NCBI RefSeq assembly: GCF_900188415.1
Contig: NZ_FZNV01000001.1
Location: 186,001-250,000 of the forward strand
Length of the DNA stretch: 64,000 nucleotides
Reading direction: 5' to 3'
Source: Maribacter sedimenticola
GTDB lineage: Bacteria > Bacteroidota > Bacteroidia > Flavobacteriales > Flavobacteriaceae
The notes under the pieces are model-generated. The model saw only the letters and a list, made by a program, of their open reading frames with translations. It was not told the DNA's origin and ran no database searches. The translations under genes were made by a program, and so were the position numbers. This document shows positions 8,417 through 17,321 of this stretch, one piece after another (the first letter of the stretch is position 1; every line of letters begins with the position of its first letter).

Positions 8417-8986
8417 ATGTTTCAATTAGGAAAGACCATAGTATCCGAGGAAATTATAGAAAATGATTTTGTATGTAATCTTAATGCTTGCAAAGGGGGG
8501 TGTTGTGTTGATGGTGAGGCAGGTGCTCCCGTAGAGGATAGCGAAACTGAAATCATGGTGGATATCTTTGCTAAAGTTAAACCGTTTCTACGGCCAGAAG
8601 GTATAAAGGTAATAGAAGAACAAGGTGCTTTTGTAAAAGGAGAGGATGGCGAATGGGAAACCCCGTTGGTCAATGGCAGTGAATGTGCATATGTGATATT
8701 TGATCAACATAAAATTGCAAAATGCGGTATTGAAGAAGCGTATAACCAAGGCAAGATCAAATGGAAAAAACCTGTTTCCTGCCACCTTTATCCTATAAGG
8801 GTAAAAGAGTATACGGAACTTACCGCGGTCAATTATCATAAATGGCATATCTGTGACCCTGCATGTGCCCTTGGGGAAGAACTTAAAGTGCCCATATATA
8901 AGTTTGTAAAAGAGGCCCTAATCCGTAAGTTTGGAGAAGCTTGGTACAGTGAGCTGGAGGAAGTGGCCGCAGACTACCTTAAATAG
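8417..8986 (+). CDS. DUF3109 family Cys-rich protein
   Basis: This 189-residue cytosolic protein matches the DUF3109 (YkgJ-like zinc/iron-binding) family. It is rich in conserved Cys: CNLNACKGGCC near residues 16-26, CAYV near 90, CGIEEA near 105, SCHLYP near 120 and a C-terminal HICDPAC. Such spacing suggests bound metal or an Fe-S cluster, but no reaction is established. It is encoded singly and converges on the histidine kinase gene with an 8-bp overlap of the two 3' ends. Confidence 0.85.
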   Translation: MFQLGKTIVSEEIIENDFVCNLNACKGGCCVDGEAGAPVEDSETEIMVDIFAKVKPFLRPEGIKVIEEQGAFVKGEDGEWETPLVNGSECAYVIFDQHKIAKCGIEEAYNQGKIKWKKPVSCHLYPIRVKEYTELTAVNYHKWHICDPACALGEELKVPIYKFVKEALIRKFGEAWYSELEEVAADYLK

Positions 8987-10949
8987 TTGGTATGTAGATA
9001 ATTATTTGAGTTCCGGTGGGTATGTTGTCCTCATTGTATTTATCTATAATCTCAACATGAAAATAATTTTCATAATCTCGAGAAAAATTGGCCAACCGCT
9101 CTTTGGTAATATCTATACCTACGGATTTTCTTTTTAACACTTTACTGTTTTTTATTTTTTCAGCGGCATCCCTACCAACACCGTTATCTGAAATGATAAT
9201 CTCAATAAATCCGTTTTTACCTTTTTTAATTTCCAAATCTATGTTTTTGGCGCCATCTTTAGAAGAGAGTCCGTGCCATAGTGCATTTTCCAAGAAAGGC
9301 TGTAAGATCAAAGAGGGAATTTTAATGTTATGGGTATCTATATCATCCTTAACATGTACCTTAAAGTTAATTTCATTGGAAAAGCGTATGTTCTCTATAT
9401 TCATATAAAGCTCTACGGTTTCCAATTCTTCTGCCAAAGTTATTTCCCGCTGTGAAGATGCTTCAAGTATTTTTCTTACCAATTTGGAGAATTTGTTCAG
9501 GTAATGAACCGCATTCTTTTTTTCATTATTGATAATATATAATTTGATGGAATTTAAGGAGTTGAACAGAAAATGGGGGTTCATTTGGCTTCTCAACATA
9601 CTTTGTTCCAAGGTCAGCAGTTTTTTTTCAGCATTTAACTGACTTTGTCTGTAAAGGATATATAAAATACCTATGAGTAAAATTAAAAAGATACCAATAA
9701 TGATCAGCATGGTTCTGTTCTTCCTCAATTTTAGACGAACATTTTCGTTTTCTGCGGCAAGGCGTTCGTATTGGTTCTCACGTATTTGCGATTCATACCG
9801 CAAAATCATATCGTTTACATATCTAAGATTTAGGGAATTTGCTATACGGTCTTCATAATTCTTGAATTCCTTAAAATATTCCATCCCCTTTTCATAATCA
9901 TCGCGTTTTATCCACAGCTCGGAAAGAAATTTGTTTGCTTCCGCAATTTCAGAATCTAGGTTATAGGCTTTTCCCAGGTCCAGCCCTTTTTCTAAATTTA
10001 CCTGTGCGGCATCATAGTCGCCCTTTCGAATAAAGGCCCAACCAAGGTTGATATAAATTGTGGCAACGATCTGTTTGTCCCCCAACCTAATGGCCCGTTG
10101 TAGGTTTTTTTCCAAAAGGTCAATGGCTTCTGTTATTCTGCTCAAATGAACATACACATGTGCAATACTGTAATTACATATTACCTTGCCTTTTTCAGAA
10201 TCTATGATTTCATTATAGACCAAAGATTTTCTAAAATGTTGTAGTGCAGGTTCTAGTTTAGCTTGGGCTTCATAACATTCCCCAAGATTTTGATGATTGA
10301 TCGCCAAGCCCAGTTTATTGTCCAACTCCTGCTCCAATATCATGGAACGTTCAAATTTCTCAATGGCCAGTTCATATTGTTCCAGCATTTGATAAATATT
10401 CCCTATACTGTTCAGTGATACATTTATACTTCGTTTTAACCCAATACTGGGTTCCGCTACGGTTTCGGCCAGTTCCAATGCTTCTTGGCTATAATCCAAG
10501 GCAGATTTAACGGCATCTGTTCTCCTGTGGACTACACTGATCATATTAAGACTATATACCCTAAATTCTATACTTTCAGCCTCAATAGAGATTTTCAACG
10601 CTTCCTGAAAATATTCCAGTGCTTTGGGGTAAAGAGATATATCCCTGTAAATTCTACCCAATTGATTGTAGGCATAGGCCTGGCCGTACAAATAATTATT
10701 TGATTTTGAAATATTGTTGACATAATGTAATAAAACACTGTCCTTTCTGTACTGCCGCAATACATTGTCTATTTCCCTGTAGGTTTTGGGGGATGCCGCA
10801 ATTAAACTATCAACGTCTTTTTTGAACGGGGTTGGGATGTTCTGTGCAGATAGTAGAAATGGAAAAATAAGACATGAGATGATACCTAAAATAAAGGTGC
10901 GCTTAAAACTTTTAAGGGGAAAGGTACTTTTTAAGGGGGCCATGAACAT
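8979..10949 (-). CDS. TPR-repeat sensor histidine kinase (LytS/YehU type)
   Basis: This 656-residue sensor has a signal sequence (about 16-36), a periplasmic region made of several tetratricopeptide repeats (about 80-370), a coiled-coil stretch (380-410), one membrane helix (413-433) and a cytoplasmic His_kinase (PF06580-type) domain. The phospho-acceptor is His459 in QMNPHFLFNSLNSIK, and the ATPase part carries NALWHG and the SDNGVGRD loop. It would phosphorylate the LytTR regulator encoded 2 bp upstream. The signal sensed by the TPR domain is unknown; TPRs suggest protein or peptide binding. ATGs at 10949 and 10943 are both possible starts. Confidence 0.9.
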   Translation of the reverse strand: MFMAPLKSTFPLKSFKRTFILGIISCLIFPFLLSAQNIPTPFKKDVDSLIAASPKTYREIDNVLRQYRKDSVLLHYVNNISKSNNYLYGQAYAYNQLGRIYRDISLYPKALEYFQEALKISIEAESIEFRVYSLNMISVVHRRTDAVKSALDYSQEALELAETVAEPSIGLKRSINVSLNSIGNIYQMLEQYELAIEKFERSMILEQELDNKLGLAINHQNLGECYEAQAKLEPALQHFRKSLVYNEIIDSEKGKVICNYSIAHVYVHLSRITEAIDLLEKNLQRAIRLGDKQIVATIYINLGWAFIRKGDYDAAQVNLEKGLDLGKAYNLDSEIAEANKFLSELWIKRDDYEKGMEYFKEFKNYEDRIANSLNLRYVNDMILRYESQIRENQYERLAAENENVRLKLRKNRTMLIIIGIFLILLIGILYILYRQSQLNAEKKLLTLEQSMLRSQMNPHFLFNSLNSIKLYIINNEKKNAVHYLNKFSKLVRKILEASSQREITLAEELETVELYMNIENIRFSNEINFKVHVKDDIDTHNIKIPSLILQPFLENALWHGLSSKDGAKNIDLEIKKGKNGFIEIIISDNGVGRDAAEKIKNSKVLKRKSVGIDITKERLANFSRDYENYFHVEIIDKYNEDNIPTGTQIIIYIPTI

Positions 10950-10951
10950 AG

Positions 10952-11686
10952 TTATAGCATGTCTAAAAAATCGGATTTTTTCTGCCTTGATACCGGTATT
11001 TTATGATTCGATTTTAAAACAACATAACCATCGGTCTTCAAAAATTCCTTTATTTTATTTAGGTTCACAATGTAAGAATTGTGAATTCTAAAAAAGGAAT
11101 CATCCGGTAAGATTTCATTGACCTCCTTTAGTTTTTTAGTAAGCACTATTTTTTGACCGTCACTTAAGAATATGGTACTATAGTTTCCATCAGATTCTGC
11201 ATAAAGTATTTCATCGCTTTCTAGAAACAATAATTTTCCATCCGTATTTAAGGTAATCCTATTATGAGAGGCTTTGGAATTAAAATTTAACAATGCCATC
11301 TCTAATTTTTCCATTGAAAAATTTTTGTTGTTAAACTTTTTAATTTTGGTAATTGTTTCTTCAAGGTCATCCGTATCTATTGGTTTTAATAGATAATCCA
11401 GTGCTTCGCTTTTTATCGCCTTTAGGGCATATTGGTTATAGGCCGTGGTAATCACGACCGGAAAATTTTTATTGGTAAGTTTTTTAATGAATTGAAAACC
11501 ATCCATAGTGGGCATTTCAATATCTAAAAAAAGACAGTCTGGTGTATGTTTTTCAAGATAGATAAGAGCATCATGTGGATTGGTAAAAGAGGCCACCACC
11601 TTTATCTCATCACTAAAGTTTGTGAGTTCCCAGGTTAAGCTTTGTAGAGCCTTTATTTCATCATCGACTATGACGGCTTGTAACAT
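10952..11686 (-). CDS. LytTR-family response regulator
   Basis: This 244-residue DNA-binding regulator has an N-terminal receiver domain (1-120) with the acidic pocket Asp8-Asp9, phospho-acceptor Asp55 in FLDIEMP, and the conserved Lys in LLKPID near 103. The C-terminal half is a LytTR domain (about 140-244) with LYAESDGNYSTIFL and FFRIHNSYIVNL, which bind DNA by beta strands. It is the first gene of a two-gene operon with the TPR histidine kinase. Target sites are not identifiable here; LytTR proteins usually bind direct repeats about two turns apart. Confidence 0.92.
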   Translation of the reverse strand: MLQAVIVDDEIKALQSLTWELTNFSDEIKVVASFTNPHDALIYLEKHTPDCLFLDIEMPTMDGFQFIKKLTNKNFPVVITTAYNQYALKAIKSEALDYLLKPIDTDDLEETITKIKKFNNKNFSMEKLEMALLNFNSKASHNRITLNTDGKLLFLESDEILYAESDGNYSTIFLSDGQKIVLTKKLKEVNEILPDDSFFRIHNSYIVNLNKIKEFLKTDGYVVLKSNHKIPVSRQKKSDFLDML

Positions 11687-11994
11687 ATTAGTATGGCTAT
11701 GAAATTAGAAAGTTAGGAAAAATTAGGGGCATCAATCGTTCTAAATTAAAATTTTGTGTCAATGGATGCAATTTTAGTGTAATCGGTATTAGAATGCTTT
11801 TCATTATCTATTACGTATACAAATCAATTAATTTGAAAGAAAAATATTACAAATAATAAACATCCTTTTGGTTGTTGAAATTGTTTAAATCCAAATACAC
11901 AAAAAAAGCAACAGGTTATACAATACCAAGAAAAGACCTTTTATGTTCATCTACCTTAGCGACTAAGATGTAATGTTTTAAATTTTATTGAACA
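11687..11994. other. Divergent intergenic region, response regulator / small peptide
   Basis: These 308 bp separate the minus-strand response regulator from the plus-strand small peptide gene and are very AT-rich. They must contain divergent promoters. I cannot point to a convincing TAnnTTTG element or a LytTR direct repeat. Confidence 0.4.
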
Positions 11995-12126
11995 ATGAGA
12001 AAATGTGGTTTAATGTTTGGGTTGTTTATTATCGTTTTGATAATTGCGTCTAAGATTAAACAATCAGAAGAAAAATTCAATGAAAATTTAACCGTGGCGG
12101 TAGAAACGCCAATAAAGCGGCCTTAA
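11995..12126 (+). CDS. Predicted 43-residue membrane or secreted peptide
   Basis: This short open frame runs from ATG to TAA and encodes 43 residues: a short Arg/Lys N-terminus, a hydrophobic core (about residues 5-18, with FGLFIIVLIIA) and a polar, acidic C-terminal part. It looks like a signal-anchored micropeptide. It ends 20 bp before the secreted protein gene at 12147 and may be co-transcribed with it. No homologue is recognised. Support is the good start context, the amphipathic layout and the lack of any other gene in the 460-bp gap. Confidence 0.45.
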   Translation: MRKCGLMFGLFIIVLIIASKIKQSEEKFNENLTVAVETPIKRP

Positions 12127-12146
12127 CAAATAGCAAAATCCTCCAA

Positions 12147-12680
12147 ATGATTCAAGTAGTCATTAAATCTTTAAAAATGTTCGTATTTGGAATAACTCCA
12201 TTGCTACTGATAGCGGGAGGTTCTGAAAATCCAGTGAACAATTCAAGTGTTGAACAGGGTGCGTTTCATTTTCAATTTTCCGGCATCAAAGATGAATCAA
12301 TAGTAGGCAAAGCATCGTTTCAATTAAAGAACGATGTAGATGAATTTGGCAGAGTAACGAAAAACATTGAATTAAGATTTGTTCCGGCCAATGGTTGCAA
12401 GGCTGATTTGATTTCGTTTATTATAGCCTCTAATGACAATCTCAATAGAATTAATGGTACGTATGAAATAAAAAATCTTGATAGATTAATACGTCAATTT
12501 TCTGGGGTTTATGGTTTTGCCGATATCAATGAATTGAGTGAACTGCCTTTTTTTGCAAAGGACGGTACAATAGCAATACATACCAACCGCAAAAAAACGG
12601 TTTTTGGAAATATAGAAGTTACTTATGAAAATGCTGAAAGAGAACCTTTGACCATCAAAGGTTTTTTTAATGCAAATTAA
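12147..12680 (+). CDS. Hypothetical secreted protein
   Basis: This 177-residue protein has an N-terminal hydrophobic segment (about 9-24) that looks like a signal peptide, without a lipobox Cys. The mature part is rich in alternating hydrophobic residues (for example GAFHFQFSG and NIELRFVP), suggesting beta structure, and has a single Cys near 91. I recognise no family. It follows the 43-residue peptide by 20 bp and precedes a 500-bp gap, so the two form an orphan pair between the two-component system and nrdB. Confidence 0.6.
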   Translation: MIQVVIKSLKMFVFGITPLLLIAGGSENPVNNSSVEQGAFHFQFSGIKDESIVGKASFQLKNDVDEFGRVTKNIELRFVPANGCKADLISFIIASNDNLNRINGTYEIKNLDRLIRQFSGVYGFADINELSELPFFAKDGTIAIHTNRKKTVFGNIEVTYENAEREPLTIKGFFNAN

Positions 12681-13188
12681 ATTTTAATACCAAGGAAAGT
12701 ACGGTTCTTAATAAAATAGTGTATGTTATTTTATATCTAATGTTTTGAGCGCCAAAATATGTGAGGTTTACGTGTTCTGTACGTAGAATTACAATCTAAG
12801 AAAAGGTTTCGGGGGAACTACCTTGATTAGATTTGGTGGGCATTTTTCATAATATGAGCATTGGAGGGACCGTACAATTTGGTATTACCTATCTTAAAAT
12901 TCCTTTTTAAATCAAGTACATTATTTAAACCATTTAGTATGATTTTATATACTTTTTGGTTTATAAAATATTTGTTCAATTTGCTTAAAAGTTACCCGCA
13001 ATTTCCTTTTGGCCTAAATGCAATAAACATCACTTGCGAGCCTAGATTTCAACATTTTGTGTTAAAAACTTTGTCCTTTAAATGGCTAAACGGACTTTAA
13101 AAATTCAAAGCATTTTTGAATCTTTGATACTCCCAATGAGAAGGTATTTTTCAACTTCTTTACTACTAACTTTTAAACCATAAATGAT
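12681..13188. other. AT-rich intergenic region upstream of nrdB
   Basis: There is no convincing gene in these 508 bp; the open frame at 12861-13100 has low-complexity, Phe/Leu-rich translation and no recognisable start context. AATCTTTG at 13119-13126 is one mismatch from the -7 consensus and could drive nrdB. A TCAAAG/CTTTGA inverted repeat overlaps it. No NrdR box was recognised. Confidence 0.4.
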
Positions 13189-14175
13189 ATGTCCACAGCC
13201 TTTGAGCCTATTTTGGAAGCAAATGATGACCGCTTTGTTATTTTTCCTATAAAACACAATGACCTGTGGGAATGGTATAAAAAATGTGAGGCTTGTTTTT
13301 GGACCGCAGAGGAAATTGATCTTCATGAGGATTTAAATGACTGGAACAATAAGTTAAACGAAGATGAGCGTTTTTTCATAAAACACATCTTGGCTTTCTT
13401 TGCCGCTTCTGACGGTATTGTAAATGAAAATTTAGCTGAAAATTTTGTGAGCGAAGTGCAGTATGCAGAAGCTAAATTCTTTTATGGTTTTCAAATTATG
13501 ATGGAAAACATCCACTCAGAAACCTATTCCCTTTTAATAGATACCTATGTAAAGGACGAAAAGGAAAAAAACATTCTTTTCAAGGCCATTGAGAATTTTC
13601 CGGCAATTAAGAAAAAAGCGGATTGGGCCTTAAATTGGATTGAGTCTCCTAGTTTTGCCGAGCGCTTGATCGCTTTTGCCGCGGTAGAGGGGATATTCTT
13701 TTCCGGTGCGTTTTGTTCCATATTTTGGTTAAAGAAAAGGGGTCTAATGCCCGGACTTACCTTTTCTAACGAATTAATCTCAAGGGATGAAGGTATGCAT
13801 TGTGATTATGCTGTTCATTTACACAACAAACACTTAATGAACAAAGTGCCCAAAGAACGGATTACCGAAATCCTTACCAATGCACTTAATATTGAGCGAG
13901 AATTCATTACAGAATCATTGCCCGTTAGCTTAATAGGCATGAATTCTAAATTAATGACCCAGTATTTAGAATTTGTTACCGATCGCCTACTGGTAGAATT
14001 GGAATGTGATAAAGTGTATAATGCAACCAATCCGTTTGATTTTATGGACATGATTTCGTTGCAGGGTAAAACCAATTTCTTTGAAAAACGAGTGTCTGAA
14101 TATCAAAAAGCCGGTGTTCTGAACAAGGACAAAGATGAAGATTCGCAAAAAATTAGTTTCGACGCTGATTTTTAA
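13189..14175 (+). CDS. nrdB: Class Ia ribonucleoside-diphosphate reductase, beta subunit
   Basis: This 328-residue subunit holds the diiron-tyrosyl radical that starts reduction of ribonucleoside diphosphates by NrdA. All expected ligands are visible: Asp44 (TAEEIDL), Glu106 and His109 (MENIHSE), Glu167 (AAVEGIFF), Glu201 and His204 (RDEGMH). The radical Tyr is Tyr113 in [10 protein letters not shown]. The sequence resembles the eukaryote-like R2 form usual in Bacteroidota. Its partner nrdA lies 119 bp downstream, but a terminator and a new promoter lie between them, so the two can be expressed in unequal amounts. Confidence 0.97.
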   Translation: MSTAFEPILEANDDRFVIFPIKHNDLWEWYKKCEACFWTAEEIDLHEDLNDWNNKLNEDERFFIKHILAFFAASDGIVNENLAENFVSEVQYAEAKFFYGFQIMMENIHSETYSLLIDTYVKDEKEKNILFKAIENFPAIKKKADWALNWIESPSFAERLIAFAAVEGIFFSGAFCSIFWLKKRGLMPGLTFSNELISRDEGMHCDYAVHLHNKHLMNKVPKERITEILTNALNIEREFITESLPVSLIGMNSKLMTQYLEFVTDRLLVELECDKVYNATNPFDFMDMISLQGKTNFFEKRVSEYQKAGVLNKDKDEDSQKISFDADF

Positions 14176-14189
14176 TATATAGTATTTAC

Positions 14190-14220
14190 AACCTCTTTGC
14201 TTATCGGTAAAGAGGTTTTT
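14190..14220 (+). terminator. Intrinsic terminator between nrdB and nrdA
   Basis: AACCTCTTT and AAAGAGGTT form a perfect 9-bp stem around a 10-nt loop, followed by a T run. It lies 14 bp after the nrdB stop. Confidence 0.75.
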
Positions 14221-14236
14221 ATGCCCTAGTCTTTAT

Positions 14237-14255
14237 ATGTTAAAATTATTAACAT
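14237..14255. promoter_or_regulatory. Palindromic candidate operator upstream of nrdA
   Basis: ATGTTAA-N5-TTAACAT is a perfect 7-bp inverted repeat ending 1 bp before the putative -33 TTG of nrdA. Position and symmetry suggest a dimeric regulator site. It does not match the NrdR-box consensus. Confidence 0.4.
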
Positions 14256-14256
14256 A

Positions 14257-14288
14257 TTGAATAAAGTAATAGTAACCTAAAATATTTG
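14257..14288 (+). promoter_or_regulatory. Probable nrdA promoter
   Basis: TTG at 14257-14259 is followed after 21 bp by AATATTTG (14281-14288), one mismatch from TTG-N19-21-TAnnTTTG. The ATG follows only 6 bp later, so the mRNA leader would be absent or a few bases long. Confidence 0.5.
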
Positions 14289-14294
14289 TAGCCA

Positions 14295-16763
14295 ATGTTT
14301 GTAATTAAAAGAGATGGTAGAAAAGAAGTGGTAATGTTTGATAAGATTACCGCAAGAGTACGAAAACTCTGTTATGGTCTTAGCGGACTGGTAGATCCTT
14401 TAAAAGTAGCTATGCGGGTCATTGAGGGACTGTATGATGGTGTAACAACTTCAGAGCTGGACAACCTGGCCGCTGAAATTGCAGCAACTATGACCACTAC
14501 GCATCCGGATTACGCTAAATTGGCAGCAAGGATATCTGTATCCAATTTACATAAAAACACAAAAAAATCCTTTTCCGAAACCATGAAGGATCTATATGTT
14601 TATGTAAATCCCAGAACAGGAAAAAAGGCCCCTTTGTTATCCGATGAAGTATACCAAGTAATTGCCGATAATGCGGAACGTTTGGACTCTACTATAATTT
14701 ACAACCGAGATTTTGGCTACGATTATTTTGGTTTTAAAACATTGGAACGGTCTTATTTGTTGAAATTAAACGGTAAAATAGCGGAACGTCCCCAGCACAT
14801 GCTTATGCGTGTGTCTGTAGGAATTCATTTAAATGATTTGGATGCTGCCATAGAAACCTATGAGTTGATGTCCAAAAAATATTTTACCCATGCTACGCCA
14901 ACATTGTTCAATTCCGGTACGCCAAAACCTCAAATGTCTTCTTGTTTTCTATTGGCAATGAAAGATGATAGTATAGAGGGTATATATGACACCTTGAAAC
15001 AAACGGCTAAAATTTCCCAATCTGCCGGGGGTATAGGCTTATCCATTCATAATATTAGGGCAACGGGTTCCTATATAGCTGGTACTAACGGTACATCTAA
15101 CGGTATTGTGCCCATGTTACAAGTGTTTAATGATACAGCCCGTTACGTAGACCAGGGTGGAGGAAAGCGCAAAGGTAGTTTTGCAATTTATTTGGAACCT
15201 TGGCATGCCGATATTTTTGACTTTTTAGATTTAAAGAAGAACCATGGAAAGGAAGAAATGAGAGCAAGGGACTTATTCTATGCTATGTGGATTTCTGACC
15301 TGTTCATGAAAAGGGTAGAGGCTAATGAAGATTGGACCTTAATGTGTCCTAATGAGTGCCCTGATCTGTATAATAAACACAGTGAGGAGTTTGAAAGATT
15401 ATACACGCAATATGAGGAAGAGGGCAAAGGTCGTAAAACGGTAAAGGCTAGGGAGCTTTGGGAGAAAATATTGGAATCCCAAATAGAGACTGGCACGCCA
15501 TATATGCTTTATAAGGATGCCGCAAACCGTAAAAGCAACCAGAAAAATTTGGGAACGATCCGTTCCTCGAATCTATGTACTGAAATTATGGAATATACCT
15601 CGTCAGATGAGGTAGCGGTTTGTAATTTAGCTTCCATAGCTTTGCCCATGTTCATTAAGAACGGAGCCTTTGATCATAAAGAGCTCTTTAAGGTAACAAA
15701 ACGTGTTACCAAGAATTTGAACAAGGTAATAGACCGTAATTATTACCCGGTAAAAGAAGCGGAAAATTCAAATATGCGTCACAGACCTGTTGGTTTGGGA
15801 GTACAGGGCCTAGCCGATGTGTTTATTAAACTTCGTATGCCATTTACCAGTGATGATGCCAAAAAACTAAATGAGGAAATATTTGAAACGTTATATTTTG
15901 CCGCTGTAACCGCTTCAATGGAAATGTCCAAGGAAGAGGGTCCTTATTCCAGCTATGAAGGCTCACCGATATCCCAAGGAAAATTTCAATATAATTTGTG
16001 GGGCATAAAGGACGAGGAATTGTCCGGTAGATGGGATTGGGAAAAATTACGAAAAGAGGTGCTGCAACATGGCGTTCGTAATTCCTTGCTAGTGGCGCCA
16101 ATGCCCACGGCTTCAACGTCACAAATATTAGGTAACAATGAGTGCTTTGAGCCTTATACATCCAATATTTATACCAGACGTGTACTGTCTGGGGAATTTA
16201 TAGTGGTCAATAAACATTTATTGGAAGATCTTGTTGAATTGGGAATGTGGAACGAGAACATGAAGCAGGAATTAATGCGCGCCAATGGGTCAATACAACA
16301 TATAGAGACTATTCCACAAGATATTAGAGATCTCTATAAAACTGTATGGGAACTAAGTATGAAGGATATAATAGATATGTCCAGACAAAGAGGATACTTT
16401 ATTGATCAAAGCCAGTCCTTGAACCTTTTTATGGAAAATGCCAATTATTCTAAATTGACATCTATGCATTTTTATGCTTGGAAGAGCGGACTTAAAACTG
16501 GGATGTACTATTTGCGTACCAAAGCTGCTGTAGATGCCATAAAATTTACGTTGGACAATTCTAAGAAAAAAGAAAGCCCGGTTGAAGCAGAAGTGGTTAC
16601 TTCCGTGGTCAATGAGCCAGTAGTGACAGATAATGCAGTTAAGATGGTGTCGCCACAGGCAGAAATTGACATTCAACCACTAACGCCACAAGAAATGAAA
16701 GAAATGATTGCTAAAGCTAAAGAAGGACAAGCAGATGATGATTGCCTAATGTGCGGGTCCTAA
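14295..16763 (+). CDS. nrdA: Class Ia ribonucleoside-diphosphate reductase, alpha subunit
   Basis: This 822-residue catalytic subunit reduces NDPs to dNDPs. It has an N-terminal ATP-cone (about 1-90, starting VIKRDGRKE) for overall dATP/ATP control, the ten-stranded barrel with SSCFLL (first redox Cys, near 217), the NLCTEI segment with the active-site thiyl Cys, the [15 protein letters not shown] signature, and a C-terminal CLMC tail that shuttles electrons from thioredoxin or glutaredoxin. A linker rich in Val/Glu/Pro (about 755-800) precedes the tail. There is no intein or intron. A strong terminator follows. Confidence 0.97.
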   Translation: MFVIKRDGRKEVVMFDKITARVRKLCYGLSGLVDPLKVAMRVIEGLYDGVTTSELDNLAAEIAATMTTTHPDYAKLAARISVSNLHKNTKKSFSETMKDLYVYVNPRTGKKAPLLSDEVYQVIADNAERLDSTIIYNRDFGYDYFGFKTLERSYLLKLNGKIAERPQHMLMRVSVGIHLNDLDAAIETYELMSKKYFTHATPTLFNSGTPKPQMSSCFLLAMKDDSIEGIYDTLKQTAKISQSAGGIGLSIHNIRATGSYIAGTNGTSNGIVPMLQVFNDTARYVDQGGGKRKGSFAIYLEPWHADIFDFLDLKKNHGKEEMRARDLFYAMWISDLFMKRVEANEDWTLMCPNECPDLYNKHSEEFERLYTQYEEEGKGRKTVKARELWEKILESQIETGTPYMLYKDAANRKSNQKNLGTIRSSNLCTEIMEYTSSDEVAVCNLASIALPMFIKNGAFDHKELFKVTKRVTKNLNKVIDRNYYPVKEAENSNMRHRPVGLGVQGLADVFIKLRMPFTSDDAKKLNEEIFETLYFAAVTASMEMSKEEGPYSSYEGSPISQGKFQYNLWGIKDEELSGRWDWEKLRKEVLQHGVRNSLLVAPMPTASTSQILGNNECFEPYTSNIYTRRVLSGEFIVVNKHLLEDLVELGMWNENMKQELMRANGSIQHIETIPQDIRDLYKTVWELSMKDIIDMSRQRGYFIDQSQSLNLFMENANYSKLTSMHFYAWKSGLKTGMYYLRTKAAVDAIKFTLDNSKKKESPVEAEVVTSVVNEPVVTDNAVKMVSPQAEIDIQPLTPQEMKEMIAKAKEGQADDDCLMCGS

Positions 16764-16781
16764 AACAAACATTTAATCAAT

Positions 16782-16811
16782 AAAAAAGACCCCTGATAAG
16801 GGGTCTTTTTT
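16782..16811. terminator. Intrinsic terminator after nrdA
   Basis: AAAAAAGACCCC and GGGGTCTTTTTT form a 12-bp stem with a TGATAA loop. It is symmetric enough to also end the opposing small gene at 16847. Confidence 0.88.
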
Positions 16812-16846
16812 AATAGCGGCTAAAGCCTAGGTTAAGTAAGGGAATT

Positions 16847-16936
16847 TTAATTATCGTTCTTTATATAGGGTTTGATTGCCGTTGTAAAGAACAACGCCAC
16901 TACATAAATGATCAAAATGGTGATGTAAGGGTCCAT
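16847..16936 (-). CDS. Predicted 29-residue single-helix membrane peptide
   Basis: This short frame encodes 29 residues, with a Met-Asp-Pro-Tyr N-terminus, one uninterrupted hydrophobic helix (about residues 5-20) and a polar Lys/Asn-rich end (KPYIKNDN). The layout is that of single-span micropeptides that bind a larger membrane partner. It ends 36 bp before the symmetric nrdA terminator, which would also serve its transcript. No homologue can be named from sequence alone. Confidence 0.45.
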   Translation of the reverse strand: MDPYITILIIYVVALFFTTAIKPYIKNDN

Positions 16937-17321
16937 AGCCTAAGTGTTTAGTATTAAATTATATACGGTAAAAACGTAAGTTTGGATTATGGAAACTTGA
17001 TTAAATCGTTAAATAAACTGTTAATAAACAACTTTAGTATAGACGTAAAATTTTTCCAATGTTGTACAAGAAGCAAACGCTGGGTTGCAAATTCTTTTGA
17101 ACGTATCTTTTTATACACGATATAAGATACTTTAGACGCCATTAGTAGTATGACGTATATTGCGAGGGTATGTAGGTATTGGGACATATACAAAATAACG
17201 AAAAAGTAAGTTATTTCTTACATGTAAGTTATGTATTTCAACGAATAGTTGATTATTTTTCGTTGAAATGCAACCAGACTTTGAAAAAAGTCAGGTTGTT
17301 ACTATTTTAATACCGAAAAAT
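16937..17321. other. Intergenic region, possible short ORF, tandem hairpins
   Basis: A minus-strand frame at 16987-17193 (68 residues, Leu/Tyr-rich, with a basic second half) has an ATG but no recognisable family and a composition close to translated AT-rich noise, so I do not call it a gene. The 3' part of the gap, near the isomerase gene, holds two hairpins described separately. Confidence 0.4.
17235..17298 (-). terminator. Two tandem hairpins downstream of the TIM-barrel gene
   Basis: The first repeat (17235-17245 and 17259-17269) pairs ATTTCAACGAA with TTCGTTGAAAT around 13 nt. The second (17271-17282 and 17287-17298) pairs CAACCAGACTTT with AAAGTCAGGTTG, one mismatch, around a GAAA loop. 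Both lie within 90 bp of the minus-strand gene's stop and probably end or protect that mRNA. Neither has a clean T tract, so a protein-binding role is also possible. Confidence 0.45.

Noticed and set aside
12861-13100. 79-residue plus-strand frame upstream of nrdB
   Set aside because: The translation is low-complexity and Phe/Leu-rich, it has no plausible start context, and it covers the region that must hold the nrdB promoter.
16987-17193. 68-residue minus-strand frame
   Set aside because: It has an ATG and a hydrophobic start, but no family, no promoter match and a composition close to random AT-rich translation.
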